From Niabella sp. (GTDB lineage Bacteria; Bacteroidota; Bacteroidia; Chitinophagales; Chitinophagaceae): a stretch of DNA of 64,000 bases. Below the pieces are notes generated by a model, which saw nothing but the letters and a program-made list of their open reading frames with translations, was not told where the DNA came from and ran no database searches. The stretch lies in NCBI RefSeq assembly GCF_030150205.1, contig NZ_JASLGT010000034.1:62001-126000 (forward strand), given 5' to 3'. A program made the position numbers and the translations under genes. Positions 8,570 through 16,973 of the stretch are shown piece by piece. Each line of letters starts with the position of its first letter. The first letter of the stretch is position 1.

Positions 8570-9475
8570 CTAAAAAATTAACGTTCCTTTTGGCAGCGAA
8601 CGGTTCCCCTGCAGGCCACCGCTGTGGATCACCAGGAGGTTGCTGCCGGGTAGCAGGTCTTGCTCCAGCAAGGCTTTTACCCCGTAAAAGAGTTTGGCGG
8701 TGTACACAAAATCCGTCGGAATCCCGGTATGGGCATACAGCTCATTCATAAAACGGATCAGTTCGGGTGTATATTTTGCATAACCTCCAAAATGAAATCC
8801 GTGTTGAATGGTATAGATGTGTGTAACAGGTGCCAGCAGCCGGTCGATCTCCTGCGGCAGGCTTTGATGATTTTTTAGAACGCTGAAACCGGTAATGGCC
8901 GTTATTGGAGCTGCCGATTGCAGCAACCCCGCCATCATGGTGCCGGTACCCGTAGCACAGCAGATCTGATCAAAGACGCCCGGAGCAACAGGAATGGTAG
9001 CGGCCCCCTGCATGCCGGGGATGCCGTAGCCGCCCTCGGGAACGATGAGCCAATCTGCTGCCGGGAATATATCCGGCACCTGTTTTTGCCGGTAGGCTTC
9101 ACGGGTAATAAAATGCAACTCCATTCCCAGTGATGCTGCGTCTTTCAGCGTTGGAGCATAAAATTGTGGTGCTTCGCCGCGGATAATGCCTGCGCAGCGG
9201 ATCCCTTCCAGCTTACAGGCAGCAGCAGTGGCTAATATATGATTGGAATAGGCACCGCCAAAGGTTACGATGTTTTTCCCCAGCGCTTTGGCCGTTTTAA
9301 GGTAAAACCGCAGTTTATACCATTTATTACCGCTAATCAGCGGATGAACCCGGTCGAGCCGGAGCACCTGTACCCGGGTTGCAGCATTGCTCAGCCAGGC
9401 TATGGGTTCCAAAGTGACTAAATCTTCCTGAATTGCTTCCATTGCTTTATAAACCGATGCGCTCATCCGATACAT
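8570..9475 (-). CDS. PLP-dependent ACC deaminase / D-cysteine desulfhydrase family enzyme
   Basis: This 301-residue protein belongs to the fold-type II pyridoxal-phosphate enzymes. The Schiff-base Lys is in HPLISGNKWYKLRF and the substrate/phosphate loop is VTFGGAYSNHILATA. The Gly-rich phosphate cup reads CCATGTGTMMAG. Length and motifs fit the group annotated as 1-aminocyclopropane-1-carboxylate deaminase or D-cysteine desulfhydrase; the two activities cannot be told apart by eye, and many Bacteroidota members are of unknown substrate. A role in D-amino-acid or sulfur amino-acid breakdown is inferred. The start at 9475 is not certain; ATGs at residues 4 and 11 are also possible. It is transcribed divergently from the nucleotidyltransferase. 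Confidence 0.8.
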   Translation of the reverse strand: MYRMSASVYKAMEAIQEDLVTLEPIAWLSNAATRVQVLRLDRVHPLISGNKWYKLRFYLKTAKALGKNIVTFGGAYSNHILATAAACKLEGIRCAGIIRGEAPQFYAPTLKDAASLGMELHFITREAYRQKQVPDIFPAADWLIVPEGGYGIPGMQGAATIPVAPGVFDQICCATGTGTMMAGLLQSAAPITAITGFSVLKNHQSLPQEIDRLLAPVTHIYTIQHGFHFGGYAKYTPELIRFMNELYAHTGIPTDFVYTAKLFYGVKALLEQDLLPGSNLLVIHSGGLQGNRSLPKGTLIF

Positions 9476-9500
9476 CGGACGGCTAATTTACCTATTTTTG
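9467..9500 (+). promoter_or_regulatory. Divergent intergenic promoter with small palindrome
   Basis: TATTTTTG at 9493-9500 fits the TAnnTTTG -7 consensus for the gene starting at 9552. CCGAT-AC-ATCGG (9467-9478), overlapping the start of the opposite gene, is a short inverted repeat that could be an operator. Both are weak on their own. Confidence 0.35.
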
Positions 9501-9551
9501 AAATCTTGATACGAAACGATTAAACCCGATAGAATACGAAAAAAAAATTGA

Positions 9552-10451
9552 ATGAAACCAACATTAGTGATTTTAGCCGCCGGTATGGCATCCCGTTATG
9601 GAAGTATGAAACAGGTAGAGGCTTTTGGCCCTTCCGGAGAAACCATCATGGATTATTCGATCGCCGATGCCATCAAAGCAGGATTTGGTAAAATTGTGTT
9701 TTTGATCCGAAAACAGTTTGAAGCGAACTTCAGGGAGTTGTTTGCCTCAAAGCTGGATGGCAAAGTAAATTATGAGTTTGCTTTCCAGGAACTGGATATG
9801 TATCTTGACGGAGCGGAGATCCCGGCAGAGCGTACCAAACCCTGGGGAACCGGTCATGCGGTATTAAGTACGCAGACCGTGGTAAAAGAGCCTTTTGCAG
9901 TGATCAATGCCGATGATTTTTACGGAGCGGATTCGTTTAAAAAAGCATTTGAATTTTTAACAACAGGGGTGAATGAAAAAACCTATGCTGTTGTGGGATA
10001 TAATATCATGAATACATTATCGGATCACGGAACCGTGAACCGGGGGGTATGCGGTTTGGATGAAAAAGGAAACCTGGAAAGTGTGGTAGAACGGTACAAC
10101 ATCGCAGCAAACGGCGATACGGTTATTTCCGATGATGGGCTGGAGCCGAAGGATCTTTCAAAAGATACCACGGTTTCCATGAATTTCTGGTGCTTTCATC
10201 CCTCTATTTATAAATTGTATGAGGATCAGTTCAGGGAATTTATAAAAGAGAACCTGACAGTTCCGAAATCAGAGTTCCTGATCCCGGCTGTTGTGGATCA
10301 TTTTATCAAAGAAGGAGGCGTGGTGAAAGTGATCAAAACAGATGCTCCCTGGTTTGGTGTTACTTATAAAGAAGACGCACCTGCCGTACAGCAACAGTTA
10401 AATGACCTCATCGCAAAAGGGGTGTACAGCGATAATCTCTGGGGAAACTAA
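9552..10451 (+). CDS. Sugar-1-phosphate nucleotidyltransferase-like protein
   Basis: The N-terminus TLVILAAGMASRYGSMKQ is the nucleotide-binding signature of NTP-transferases (GT-A-like), and FAVINADDFYG carries the metal-binding Asp. The protein has 299 residues. A long insertion after the core (residues 135-200) and the absence of a left-handed beta-helix separate it from GlmU or RmlA. Bacteroidota proteins of this type often occur with an APH-fold kinase; such a kinase exists 36 kb away in this window (46839-47873) but not next to it. The likely reaction is formation of an NDP-sugar from NTP and a sugar 1-phosphate, with the sugar unknown. Monocistronic, followed by a large hairpin. Confidence 0.8.
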   Translation: MKPTLVILAAGMASRYGSMKQVEAFGPSGETIMDYSIADAIKAGFGKIVFLIRKQFEANFRELFASKLDGKVNYEFAFQELDMYLDGAEIPAERTKPWGTGHAVLSTQTVVKEPFAVINADDFYGADSFKKAFEFLTTGVNEKTYAVVGYNIMNTLSDHGTVNRGVCGLDEKGNLESVVERYNIAANGDTVISDDGLEPKDLSKDTTVSMNFWCFHPSIYKLYEDQFREFIKENLTVPKSEFLIPAVVDHFIKEGGVVKVIKTDAPWFGVTYKEDAPAVQQQLNDLIAKGVYSDNLWGN

Positions 10452-10516
10452 GGGCTCCGGTTTCTTGCCTTGCCGGTGTGCCATTTTTGCCGCCGCGAGG
10501 GGAGTGACCCATATTT

Positions 10517-10560
10517 TTAGCGGTTGGGAGTGTGATGTACTTCGCGCTCCCAACCGCTAA
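10517..10560. terminator. Long hairpin, probable bidirectional terminator
   Basis: A perfect 14-bp inverted repeat (arms 10517-10530 and 10547-10560, containing TAGCGGTTGGGAG) encloses 16 bases. It is followed by ATTGTTTT on the plus strand and preceded by a short A/T run that serves the minus strand. It lies between convergent genes. Confidence 0.7.
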
Positions 10561-10674
10561 TTGTTTTCAGAGATGCGTATTGCCTGCAGATTTTGCTGCA
10601 ACATTGCCCGTTTACTGAAGCTCTTTTTGACCGGCGCATTCAATTGGTCCATTTTGCTGGAATGATTGTTTGGT

Positions 10675-11718
10675 TTATTGCGGATCAGTTTGTTGCTTTA
10701 GCAGCGCTATTGCCGCTTCTAATACCTTGTCTTTCCCCGCTGCAATCTCTTCTTTTGTATTTACCTGGTAGTAGAGCGGTGCAATTCCCTTTCCTTCTTC
10801 GCTGGCGCCTTCAGCATTCCGGTAGTCACCCACGCTTACGAAATACAGCCAGCCATTGGGCAGTTCCCGGGAGATGACATCGGAAAAGCCGCCGGCCGTG
10901 GTATCGCCCACCTGTTTTACCTGCGGTTGCGTATTCATTGCCCAGGTAAAGGTTTCTGCAGCGCTGGTGGTCCATCTGGTAGTTAATAAAGCAACCGGGT
11001 GTGTATAACGTTGTGCGGCATCCGGTCGTACATACCAGGATTCGGGAGCGGTAAAGTCGTTTAGCCCCGGTCCGTTCCTTTTCCGGGTGGTCATAAACAA
11101 TTTTTCTTCGGTGGCAAACCGGGCGGCAATATAGCGGCTTACCTGGTCATCGCCTCCCCCATGGTCACGGATGTCCATCACCAGGGCGCGGGTATCTTTT
11201 AGTGCATCGATTATTTTGTCGAGCTGCATCCTGTAAAAAGAAACGGGCAGATCGAATGCTCCAAAATGAATATAGCCGATATTTCCTGCCAGTATCCCAT
11301 AATGCAGGTGCTGATCCACTGTAACCAGGGATGGGAGGTAGTTCGCTTTTACAACATTTACAGAAAAGTCCTGCTGTATTTTATGTGTACGAAAAAACAC
11401 GCTGCTCTCATAGCGGGGCAAACCACCACTGGTGGGCTGCAGGAAAACATGCGGGTCGTTCAACGGCGTGATCAGTTGCGAAAGTACCGCATACAGTTCG
11501 GGATTGCCCATTCCTTCATGTACCAGGGGGCGGTATTGCGTATACAAAGAATCCCAACTGATTTTTTTGGCTTCAAATAATCCATACCATTGATGATAGC
11601 CCTTCCACATTTCCTCAAAGTTGGTAACGGGTGTATTGCTGGCTACATGGGGTAATAATACTTTCTGACAGGACATCAGGAAGATTGCAGGAAGGAGATA
11701 TCTATAAAAATGCTTCAT
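10675..11718 (-). CDS. S41-family peptidase (tail-specific protease type), lipoprotein
   Basis: This 347-residue protein begins with a signal ending in FLMSCQ, a plausible lipobox with Cys17, so it is probably anchored in the envelope. The C-terminal half has the S41 core: IGYIHFGAF, VMDIRDHGGGDD, the nucleophile region TTRWTTSAAETF, and VGDTTAGGFSDV. The expected Ser of S41 enzymes lies in TSAAE. No PDZ domain is evident between the N-terminal helical part (residues 30-110) and the catalytic domain. Target proteins cannot be deduced. It is convergent with the nucleotidyltransferase and lies 64 bases downstream of the beta-barrel gene. Confidence 0.85.
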   Translation of the reverse strand: MKHFYRYLLPAIFLMSCQKVLLPHVASNTPVTNFEEMWKGYHQWYGLFEAKKISWDSLYTQYRPLVHEGMGNPELYAVLSQLITPLNDPHVFLQPTSGGLPRYESSVFFRTHKIQQDFSVNVVKANYLPSLVTVDQHLHYGILAGNIGYIHFGAFDLPVSFYRMQLDKIIDALKDTRALVMDIRDHGGGDDQVSRYIAARFATEEKLFMTTRKRNGPGLNDFTAPESWYVRPDAAQRYTHPVALLTTRWTTSAAETFTWAMNTQPQVKQVGDTTAGGFSDVISRELPNGWLYFVSVGDYRNAEGASEEGKGIAPLYYQVNTKEEIAAGKDKVLEAAIALLKQQTDPQ

Positions 11719-11782
11719 ATATTTTGTGTATTTTGATGATGATGAAATACAAAGGTGAATCGTACTATAGGAGTGTGGGGCG

Positions 11783-12613
11783 TTACTTAATCGATGCGAT
11801 CACACCTATATTATTCTGGAACAGAGTTATGGGACGTTCATGACTGTAATGAAGCCATTGGCCGGAATAATGCAGGCCAAAGCCCATTCTTTTGCCCACA
11901 GCATATTCGTACTGCGCATCTACCCGCACATTCTGGAAATTACCCAGCCAGGCGAACCGGCTTCCCTGTTTGAAAAAGGTTTTTATGTTACTGTCGCCGG
12001 TTGCGGAACTGATGGAGTTGTGATACGGCAGCCGGGAGTTACGGGCAAACAGCGGAATGGATACTTTAATGCTGATGTTGTGCCGGGTATTAAACCGGAT
12101 GGTATGTTCATAATCCGTATTCAGACTTGCAGTGTTGAGCCAGCCCGTGCGGATCATGTTATCTGTATAAAACAGCTGGTTGCTTACAGATCCACCCCAG
12201 TAGTCGGCGGTATGCACTCCACCATTTCCCAACTTTGAATAGCCATGACTTAATGCTTTAAGATAGCCCAGCTGTACACGGGCATTGTACAATTTTCCGG
12301 AGATCGGGAACGAATCTTTTTTGGGTGTTCCGTCATTGTTGTAACCCGGATCATTGAGCCATCGGCCAGGGAAATCTGCGGCCGCTAATTTGCCGAGTCC
12401 GCCCTCAATACGGGCGGATAGCTTTCCACCATTCCCGGTATGTTCGTATCCCAACAGGAATGTTTTTTCGCTGGTCTGGTACTTTAAGGGCGATGCCTGC
12501 TGGTCTACGATCCAGGTACGCTGGTAGCCGATTCCGAGCTGGAGCCGGTTCTTTTGACTGTAACTGTTTACGCAGAGGAACAGGCATAAAAGGATGCTTA
12601 CAATTTGTCTCAT
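11783..12613 (-). CDS. Outer-membrane beta-barrel-like protein, unknown function
   Basis: The protein (276 residues) starts with a classical signal peptide (MRQIVSILLCLFLCVNSYSQ, cleavage after SYS). The rest consists of alternating amphipathic strands rich in Tyr, Gly and Asn, for example LQLGIGYQRTW, TFLLGYEHTGNGG, VRVDAQYEYAVG and MGFGLHYSGQWL. It ends in a short strand (NNIGVIASIK), although the last residue is Lys rather than the usual aromatic. This is the pattern of an outer-membrane barrel of about 10-12 strands. I see no family motif. It lies beyond the stop of the LytTR regulator gene with 335 bases between, so shared control is only a possibility. Confidence 0.65.
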   Translation of the reverse strand: MRQIVSILLCLFLCVNSYSQKNRLQLGIGYQRTWIVDQQASPLKYQTSEKTFLLGYEHTGNGGKLSARIEGGLGKLAAADFPGRWLNDPGYNNDGTPKKDSFPISGKLYNARVQLGYLKALSHGYSKLGNGGVHTADYWGGSVSNQLFYTDNMIRTGWLNTASLNTDYEHTIRFNTRHNISIKVSIPLFARNSRLPYHNSISSATGDSNIKTFFKQGSRFAWLGNFQNVRVDAQYEYAVGKRMGFGLHYSGQWLHYSHERPITLFQNNIGVIASIK

Positions 12614-12948
12614 TTTTACGTATTATGGTTTTGATATGCTGATTGAGGCACAAAGATGATCCGGTTCTGTATCGGGAGGCTATAGATCATTTATGAAACG
12701 CAGCAATAAACCCATGAAACGTATAAAATAAACGGATGCATGAATTTTACGATCGCGGTGAGCGTTATTTTATCATTGACCAGGGAGGAGACTCCATTGA
12801 CAGGAAGATCTCCATGTATACTCAGTATTTTAAGAGCGAGACTTTTTACGGTGAAAATGATAGCGCAGGGAGGCAGCTCAACACGACCCTGTTTTTTGAA
12901 TGGCCATGCAGTATCGCCAATGATCTTTGCACCAGCTTTAACAGGCCG
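12614..12948. other. Intergenic stretch, no recognisable content
   Basis: The 335 bases between the beta-barrel start and the LytTR stop contain no convincing reading frame, repeat or terminator. A CATCTTTG on the minus strand at 12658-12651 could be a poor -7 element for the barrel gene. Confidence 0.5.
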
Positions 12949-13716
12949 TTATTCTCCCAGCCAAGATTTAAAAAGCGGTGCCCTGTCCCGGCTGATGACC
13001 ACCTGTTCTTCAACCGCCGGCTTTATTTCGGCGATCAGTTTTTGATTGAACCATGGGCGGATCGCTATTACGGACCGGCTGTTCAAAATATATTTACGGT
13101 TGGCTCGGAAGAAATGGCGGGGCGGCAGCATTCGTTCCAGTTCATCGAGTGTATAATCTACAATGAATTTTTGTTCCTGTTCGGTACGCAAATAACTCAG
13201 TCCGCCTTCTGAAAAAAAATAGGCGACTGTGGCAACATCCACGCTGACCATTTTGGTGCCTTGTTTTACCAGGAACCGTTCCCGGTAGCCGGATGCCTGT
13301 TGTTGCAGTTTCTGGATCTCTTCAAACAGCAGTTCCACATTTTCGGCGATGCCCGACTGGTATTGGGTATTCCTGAATTTATAGATCGCGGTTTTCAGCT
13401 CTTCCTTATTGATGGGCTTTAACAGGTAATCGATACTGTTCAGCTTAAAGGCTTTTAATGCAAATTCATCATAAGCGGTAGTAAAGATAACGGGTGCGGT
13501 AACCGGTACCTGTTGAAAGATCTCGAAACTCTGGCCGTCGGCAAGTTCTACGTCCATTAAAATAAGATCCGGCGCCGGCTGTTGCTGCAGCAGTTGCACG
13601 CTTTCTTCCACACTATGGGTGATGGCCGATACGGTAATGGCCGGGTCAATTTCCAGCAATATTTTTTTTAACTGCCGGGCTAAGAGCAATTCATCTTCAA
13701 TGATCAATACCTGCAT
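12949..13716 (-). CDS. LytTR-family response regulator
   Basis: The N-terminal receiver (residues 1-120) has the acidic pocket IIEDE, the phospho-acceptor Asp55 in LILMDVELADG, the Thr in IFTTAYDEFA and the Lys in YLLKPI. The C-terminal LytTR DNA-binding domain (about 155-255) includes RFLVKQGTKMVSVDVATVAYF and FFRANRKYILN. It is the output partner of the LytS-type kinase whose gene overlaps it by 20 bases. Such pairs in Bacteroidota commonly control adjacent envelope or transport genes; the target here is not evident, and the beta-barrel gene downstream is one candidate. Confidence 0.95.
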   Translation of the reverse strand: MQVLIIEDELLLARQLKKILLEIDPAITVSAITHSVEESVQLLQQQPAPDLILMDVELADGQSFEIFQQVPVTAPVIFTTAYDEFALKAFKLNSIDYLLKPINKEELKTAIYKFRNTQYQSGIAENVELLFEEIQKLQQQASGYRERFLVKQGTKMVSVDVATVAYFFSEGGLSYLRTEQEQKFIVDYTLDELERMLPPRHFFRANRKYILNSRSVIAIRPWFNQKLIAEIKPAVEEQVVISRDRAPLFKSWLGE

Positions 13717-14755
13717 GATACTTGTTTTTAATCAGCGGCACCTGTACACAAAAATGTTCAGGGGTTTCCTCAATCCTGATGTCGGGCTGGTTCATGAATT
13801 TATATTTCGCAATGATATTGGCCAACCCTTTTTTACTGCTGTATACCGGCGACTTCTTTTTCTGCAAGTTATTTGATACCGTTAAATAGCCGGTAACATC
13901 CGTTTGAATGGATACGATCAGGGGCCGGTGCGGTAATACCGCATTGTGTTTTACGGCATTTTCCAGTAATACCTGCACGGTCAGCGGCGGAAGCTGGTAC
14001 TCCAGGTGTATTTTGTTTGGTATCTGCATTTCAAGTACCAGTCCTTCTCCAAATCTTGTCTTCAGCATCTGGCTGTAAGAAAAAATAAAATCGAGCTCTT
14101 CCCTTAAGGTCGTGAGCGATTTGTCGTGTGCCTGCAATAGATACCGGTACACTACAGACATTTGTTCCAGGAATGCGTTTGCCCTGCGGGGATTTTCGTC
14201 GATCAACGAAGACAATGATCCCAAACTATTGAACAGAAAATGAGGGTTTAACTGTACTTTAAGCAAGTCTAGCTGCGTTTGCAGGTTGGCAGCGCGCAGG
14301 GCTTCTGCTTCCACTGCTGTATTTTTCCACATCCTGAAATAGTAAATACCTTCATAGCAGCCGGCGATGATCACTACAAACAAAAGCGCTACAAAAATGC
14401 TGTGTAAGTACGCTTCCAGCGGAAACCGGTAGCCCCAGAACAGGCTCTGATCATACAGGTATACGTTGAGGGTACGCAGGGCAATGGTAACCAAACAGCA
14501 AACTGTAAGGGTAATCACAATACGCTTCGGCGTTTTTTGCAGCCCGCCATATCGTTTTCTGTAATGCAGTACTACCAAACGGTTGGCCTCCCATAATAAA
14601 ACCGTTTCTGCAACCGATAAAATATAAATGGTAAGAAATCCAAAGCGCTCCGGACCAGAATCGTTCCGGTTGAAAAAAATGATATGCCCCAGTAATCCGA
14701 TAAGCGGGATACCGATAAAGCGGAACCATTTGTCATTTAATTTTTCGGCAGCCAT
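13697..14755 (-). CDS. LytS-type sensor histidine kinase
   Basis: The protein (352 residues) has four predicted membrane helices in its first 140 residues (about 13-29, 40-60, 80-97 and 118-140) with little periplasmic sequence. A short coiled segment (TAVEAEALRAANLQTQLDLL) leads to the HisKA_7TM/His_kinase motif LNPHFLFNSL with His172, then an HATPase with LENAVKHN and KGLANI. It therefore phosphorylates the LytTR regulator encoded just downstream, whose start overlaps its stop. The signal is unknown; the compact four-helix sensor suggests detection within the membrane. First gene of a two-gene operon. Confidence 0.93.
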   Translation of the reverse strand: MAAEKLNDKWFRFIGIPLIGLLGHIIFFNRNDSGPERFGFLTIYILSVAETVLLWEANRLVVLHYRKRYGGLQKTPKRIVITLTVCCLVTIALRTLNVYLYDQSLFWGYRFPLEAYLHSIFVALLFVVIIAGCYEGIYYFRMWKNTAVEAEALRAANLQTQLDLLKVQLNPHFLFNSLGSLSSLIDENPRRANAFLEQMSVVYRYLLQAHDKSLTTLREELDFIFSYSQMLKTRFGEGLVLEMQIPNKIHLEYQLPPLTVQVLLENAVKHNAVLPHRPLIVSIQTDVTGYLTVSNNLQKKKSPVYSSKKGLANIIAKYKFMNQPDIRIEETPEHFCVQVPLIKNKYHAGIDH

Positions 14756-14943
14756 CTGTACGGCAAGTAAGCAATTCGTTTAGGAACGATAAAATGAAAA
14801 AAGATGAAACGCAGTATTACAGGGATCAAATGCGGGTTTTGAACAATGAGTTAAAAGCGCTTCAGCTGGTATAATATCCAACCGGCAGCATTCGGCAGGC
14901 GTTAAGATTTTTTATAAGAGCGCTTCCGGTATCCCGTGGCTGA

Positions 14944-15414
14944 TTAATCTTTTAAAGAAGCATAAACCACTTCCGGAAGAAACGGGCTGGCATCACCGTT
15001 ATTTTTGATAATATCGCGTACAATGGTCGATGCTACCGAAGTGTATTTAGGCTCCCCTGTTAAAAAAATGGTTTCAATGGTGGGATCCAGGGCACGGTTG
15101 GCATCTGCGATGGTTTTCTCATATTCGAAATCGCTTACATACCGGATACCACGCAAAATAAAATGGGCACCGATCTCTTTGCAGTAGTTAACGGTCAGTC
15201 CTTCGTATATGGCGCCTTCAATGCGCGAGCTGTCCGGGTAAATGGCCTTTATCCAGCTCAATCGCTTTTCAGCACTGAACATCGGGCTTTTTGAGGTATT
15301 GATACCAATGCCCACAATGATCTTATCAAACAAAGGAAGCGCCCTGTTGATAATGTCTACATGTCCGAGTGTAATGGGATCAAAGGTCCCGGGAAATAAA
15401 CAGATTCTTGACAT
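14944..15414 (-). CDS. coaD: Phosphopantetheine adenylyltransferase CoaD
   Basis: CoaD makes dephospho-CoA from 4'-phosphopantetheine and ATP, the penultimate step of coenzyme A synthesis. This 156-residue protein has the nucleotidyltransferase motif FPGTFDPITLGH, the substrate loop FILRGIRYVSDFEYE and the EPKYTSVASTIVRDI region with the conserved Ser-Thr. Length and motifs match the bacterial hexameric enzyme. It begins 21 bases after the pyrB stop, so the two are probably co-transcribed, although their pathways are unrelated. Confidence 0.96.
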   Translation of the reverse strand: MSRICLFPGTFDPITLGHVDIINRALPLFDKIIVGIGINTSKSPMFSAEKRLSWIKAIYPDSSRIEGAIYEGLTVNYCKEIGAHFILRGIRYVSDFEYEKTIADANRALDPTIETIFLTGEPKYTSVASTIVRDIIKNNGDASPFLPEVVYASLKD

Positions 15415-15435
15415 AACGCCAGGTTGTATACGCTG

Positions 15436-16362
15436 TTATTGATTTTTATTGGAAAGCAAATATAACACAGCCATTCTTACCGCCACGCCATTTTCTACCT
15501 GTTGCAAAATAATCGATTGCCCGGAGTCCGCTACATCACTGTCTAGTTCCACGCCCCGGTTAATGGGGCCCGGATGCATGATCACCACATCCTTTTTCAG
15601 GCCTTCCAGCAGTTTCCGGCTGATACCGTAGGAAAGATTGTATTCCCGGAGCGATGAAAAAAGCACCTGGTTCTGCCGCTCCAGCTGAATGCGCAGCACG
15701 TTGGCCACATCACACCAGTTCAGGGTTTCCTGTAAATTGTAGTTAACGGTTACCCCAAATGCTTCCTCAATATATTTAGGTACCAGGGTGGGCGGCCCGC
15801 AAACTGTAACCTTTGCGCCCATTTTGGTGAGCAGGTACATATTGCTCATGGCCACCCGGCTGTGCATGATATCTCCGATAATGGCCACTTTGGTACCGCT
15901 CAGTGTTCCGATCTTTTCCCGGATCGAAAAAGCGTCCAGCAGCCCCTGTGTGGGGTGCTCATTGATCCCGTCTCCTGCATTTACGATGGCCGCAGGAATA
16001 TGCTGCGACAAAAAATGGGGAGCACCGGTAGCGCTGTGCCGCATCACTACCATATCCACTTTCATGGAGAGGATATTATTTACCGTGTCCAGGAGGGTTT
16101 CGCCTTTGGAAACGGATGAACCGGAAGCCGTAAAATTGATGGTATCTGCCGACAGCCGTTTTTCGGCCAGTTCAAATGAAATACGTGTACGGGTGGAGTT
16201 TTCGTAAAACAGGTTTACGATGGTTACATCCCGCAGGGACGGCACTTTTTTTACCGGTCGCTGTAATACTTCTTTAAATTGAGCTGCTGTATCTAAAAAA
16301 AGGGAAATGTCTCCTTTTGTAAGGTCCTTAATTCCCAATAAATGTTTGGTGGAAAGCTTCAT
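15436..16362 (-). CDS. pyrB: Aspartate carbamoyltransferase catalytic subunit
   Basis: PyrB joins carbamoyl phosphate and aspartate to make N-carbamoyl-aspartate in pyrimidine synthesis. The 308-residue protein shows the carbamoyl-phosphate site YENSTRTRISFE, the 80s loop SVSKGETLLD, HPTQGLLDAF, and the aspartate-site HPGPINRGVELD. No regulatory subunit (pyrI) is adjacent, so an unregulated trimer or a PyrI encoded elsewhere is expected. A TATCTTTG element sits only eight bases upstream of the ATG on the same strand, which implies an almost leaderless message. coaD follows 21 bases downstream. Confidence 0.96.
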   Translation of the reverse strand: MKLSTKHLLGIKDLTKGDISLFLDTAAQFKEVLQRPVKKVPSLRDVTIVNLFYENSTRTRISFELAEKRLSADTINFTASGSSVSKGETLLDTVNNILSMKVDMVVMRHSATGAPHFLSQHIPAAIVNAGDGINEHPTQGLLDAFSIREKIGTLSGTKVAIIGDIMHSRVAMSNMYLLTKMGAKVTVCGPPTLVPKYIEEAFGVTVNYNLQETLNWCDVANVLRIQLERQNQVLFSSLREYNLSYGISRKLLEGLKKDVVIMHPGPINRGVELDSDVADSGQSIILQQVENGVAVRMAVLYLLSNKNQ

Positions 16363-16369
16363 TAAAGAA

Positions 16370-16377
16370 CAAAGATA
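16370..16377 (-). promoter_or_regulatory. Bacteroidota-type -7 element at the pyrB start
   Basis: TATCTTTG on the minus strand, eight bases before the pyrB ATG. It predicts a leader of a few bases at most. No -33 TTTG at the usual distance. Confidence 0.45.
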
Positions 16378-16443
16378 AGGTAAAATCAGTGAATATGAAA
16401 AACAGCGGTTGCAGATGTTTCTGTAGCTATCAAGGTTTTGGAT

Positions 16444-16915
16444 GCCGCAGATGCGCAGATTCCAGGTCGGTGCCGGCGAATGAAATGATCTGCGAATCAG
16501 CGGCGGTTATTCAGTATTTAAAAACCGGATGGCAATGCTGTGATGCGTATGCCGCAGATGCGCAGATTTCGGCCGGGACGACTGCGAGGAAGCCATCTGC
16601 GAATCAGCGGCTGTTATCCAGTATTTAAAACACTGGATGGCGAAGCTATGATGCGCATGCCGCAGCTGCGCAGATTGGGCCGGGACGACTGCGAAGAAGC
16701 CATCTGCGAATCAGCGGCTGTTATTCAGTATTTAAAAAGCCGGACTGCAATGCTTTGATGCGCATGTTGCAGCTGCCCAGATTGGGCCGGGACGACTGCG
16801 AAGAAGCCATCTGCGAATCAGCGGCTTTTATTCAGCACTTAAAAACCGGATGGCAATGCTGTGATGCGCATGCCGCAGAAGCGTAGATTGGGCGGGGACG
16901 AATGCGAAGAAACCA
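16444..16915. repeat. Tandem array of a 107-bp repeat, about 4.5 copies
   Basis: Units begin with GCCGCAGATGCGCAGATT-like sequence at 16444, 16551, 16659, 16766 and 16872, a period of 106-108 bp. Near the end of each unit ATCTGCGAATCAGCGGC is the approximate reverse complement of the beginning, so each unit can fold into a long hairpin. GGGCCGGGACGACTGCGAAG is shared between the later copies. Apparent reading frames through it are by-products of the repeat. Confidence 0.92.
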
Positions 16916-16973
16916 TCAGCAGCCCGCGGGCCGGTGATGGTTTCTTTCTGTATATTCCTGACTGTATTAAGCC

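Noticed and set aside
12736..13212. Plus-strand frame of 158 residues
   Set aside because: More than half lies antisense to the LytTR regulator and the rest has no domain, signal or composition of a protein.
16389..16758. Frames with repeated CRMRR/ICESAAVIQYLK segments
   Set aside because: They follow the 107-bp tandem repeat and shift phase between copies; not a protein.
16444..16915. CRISPR array
   Set aside because: The repeated part covers nearly the whole unit, spacers are not unique, and the period is 107 bp; no cas gene is near. The same applies to the arrays at 29.4, 34.4 and 60.5 kb.
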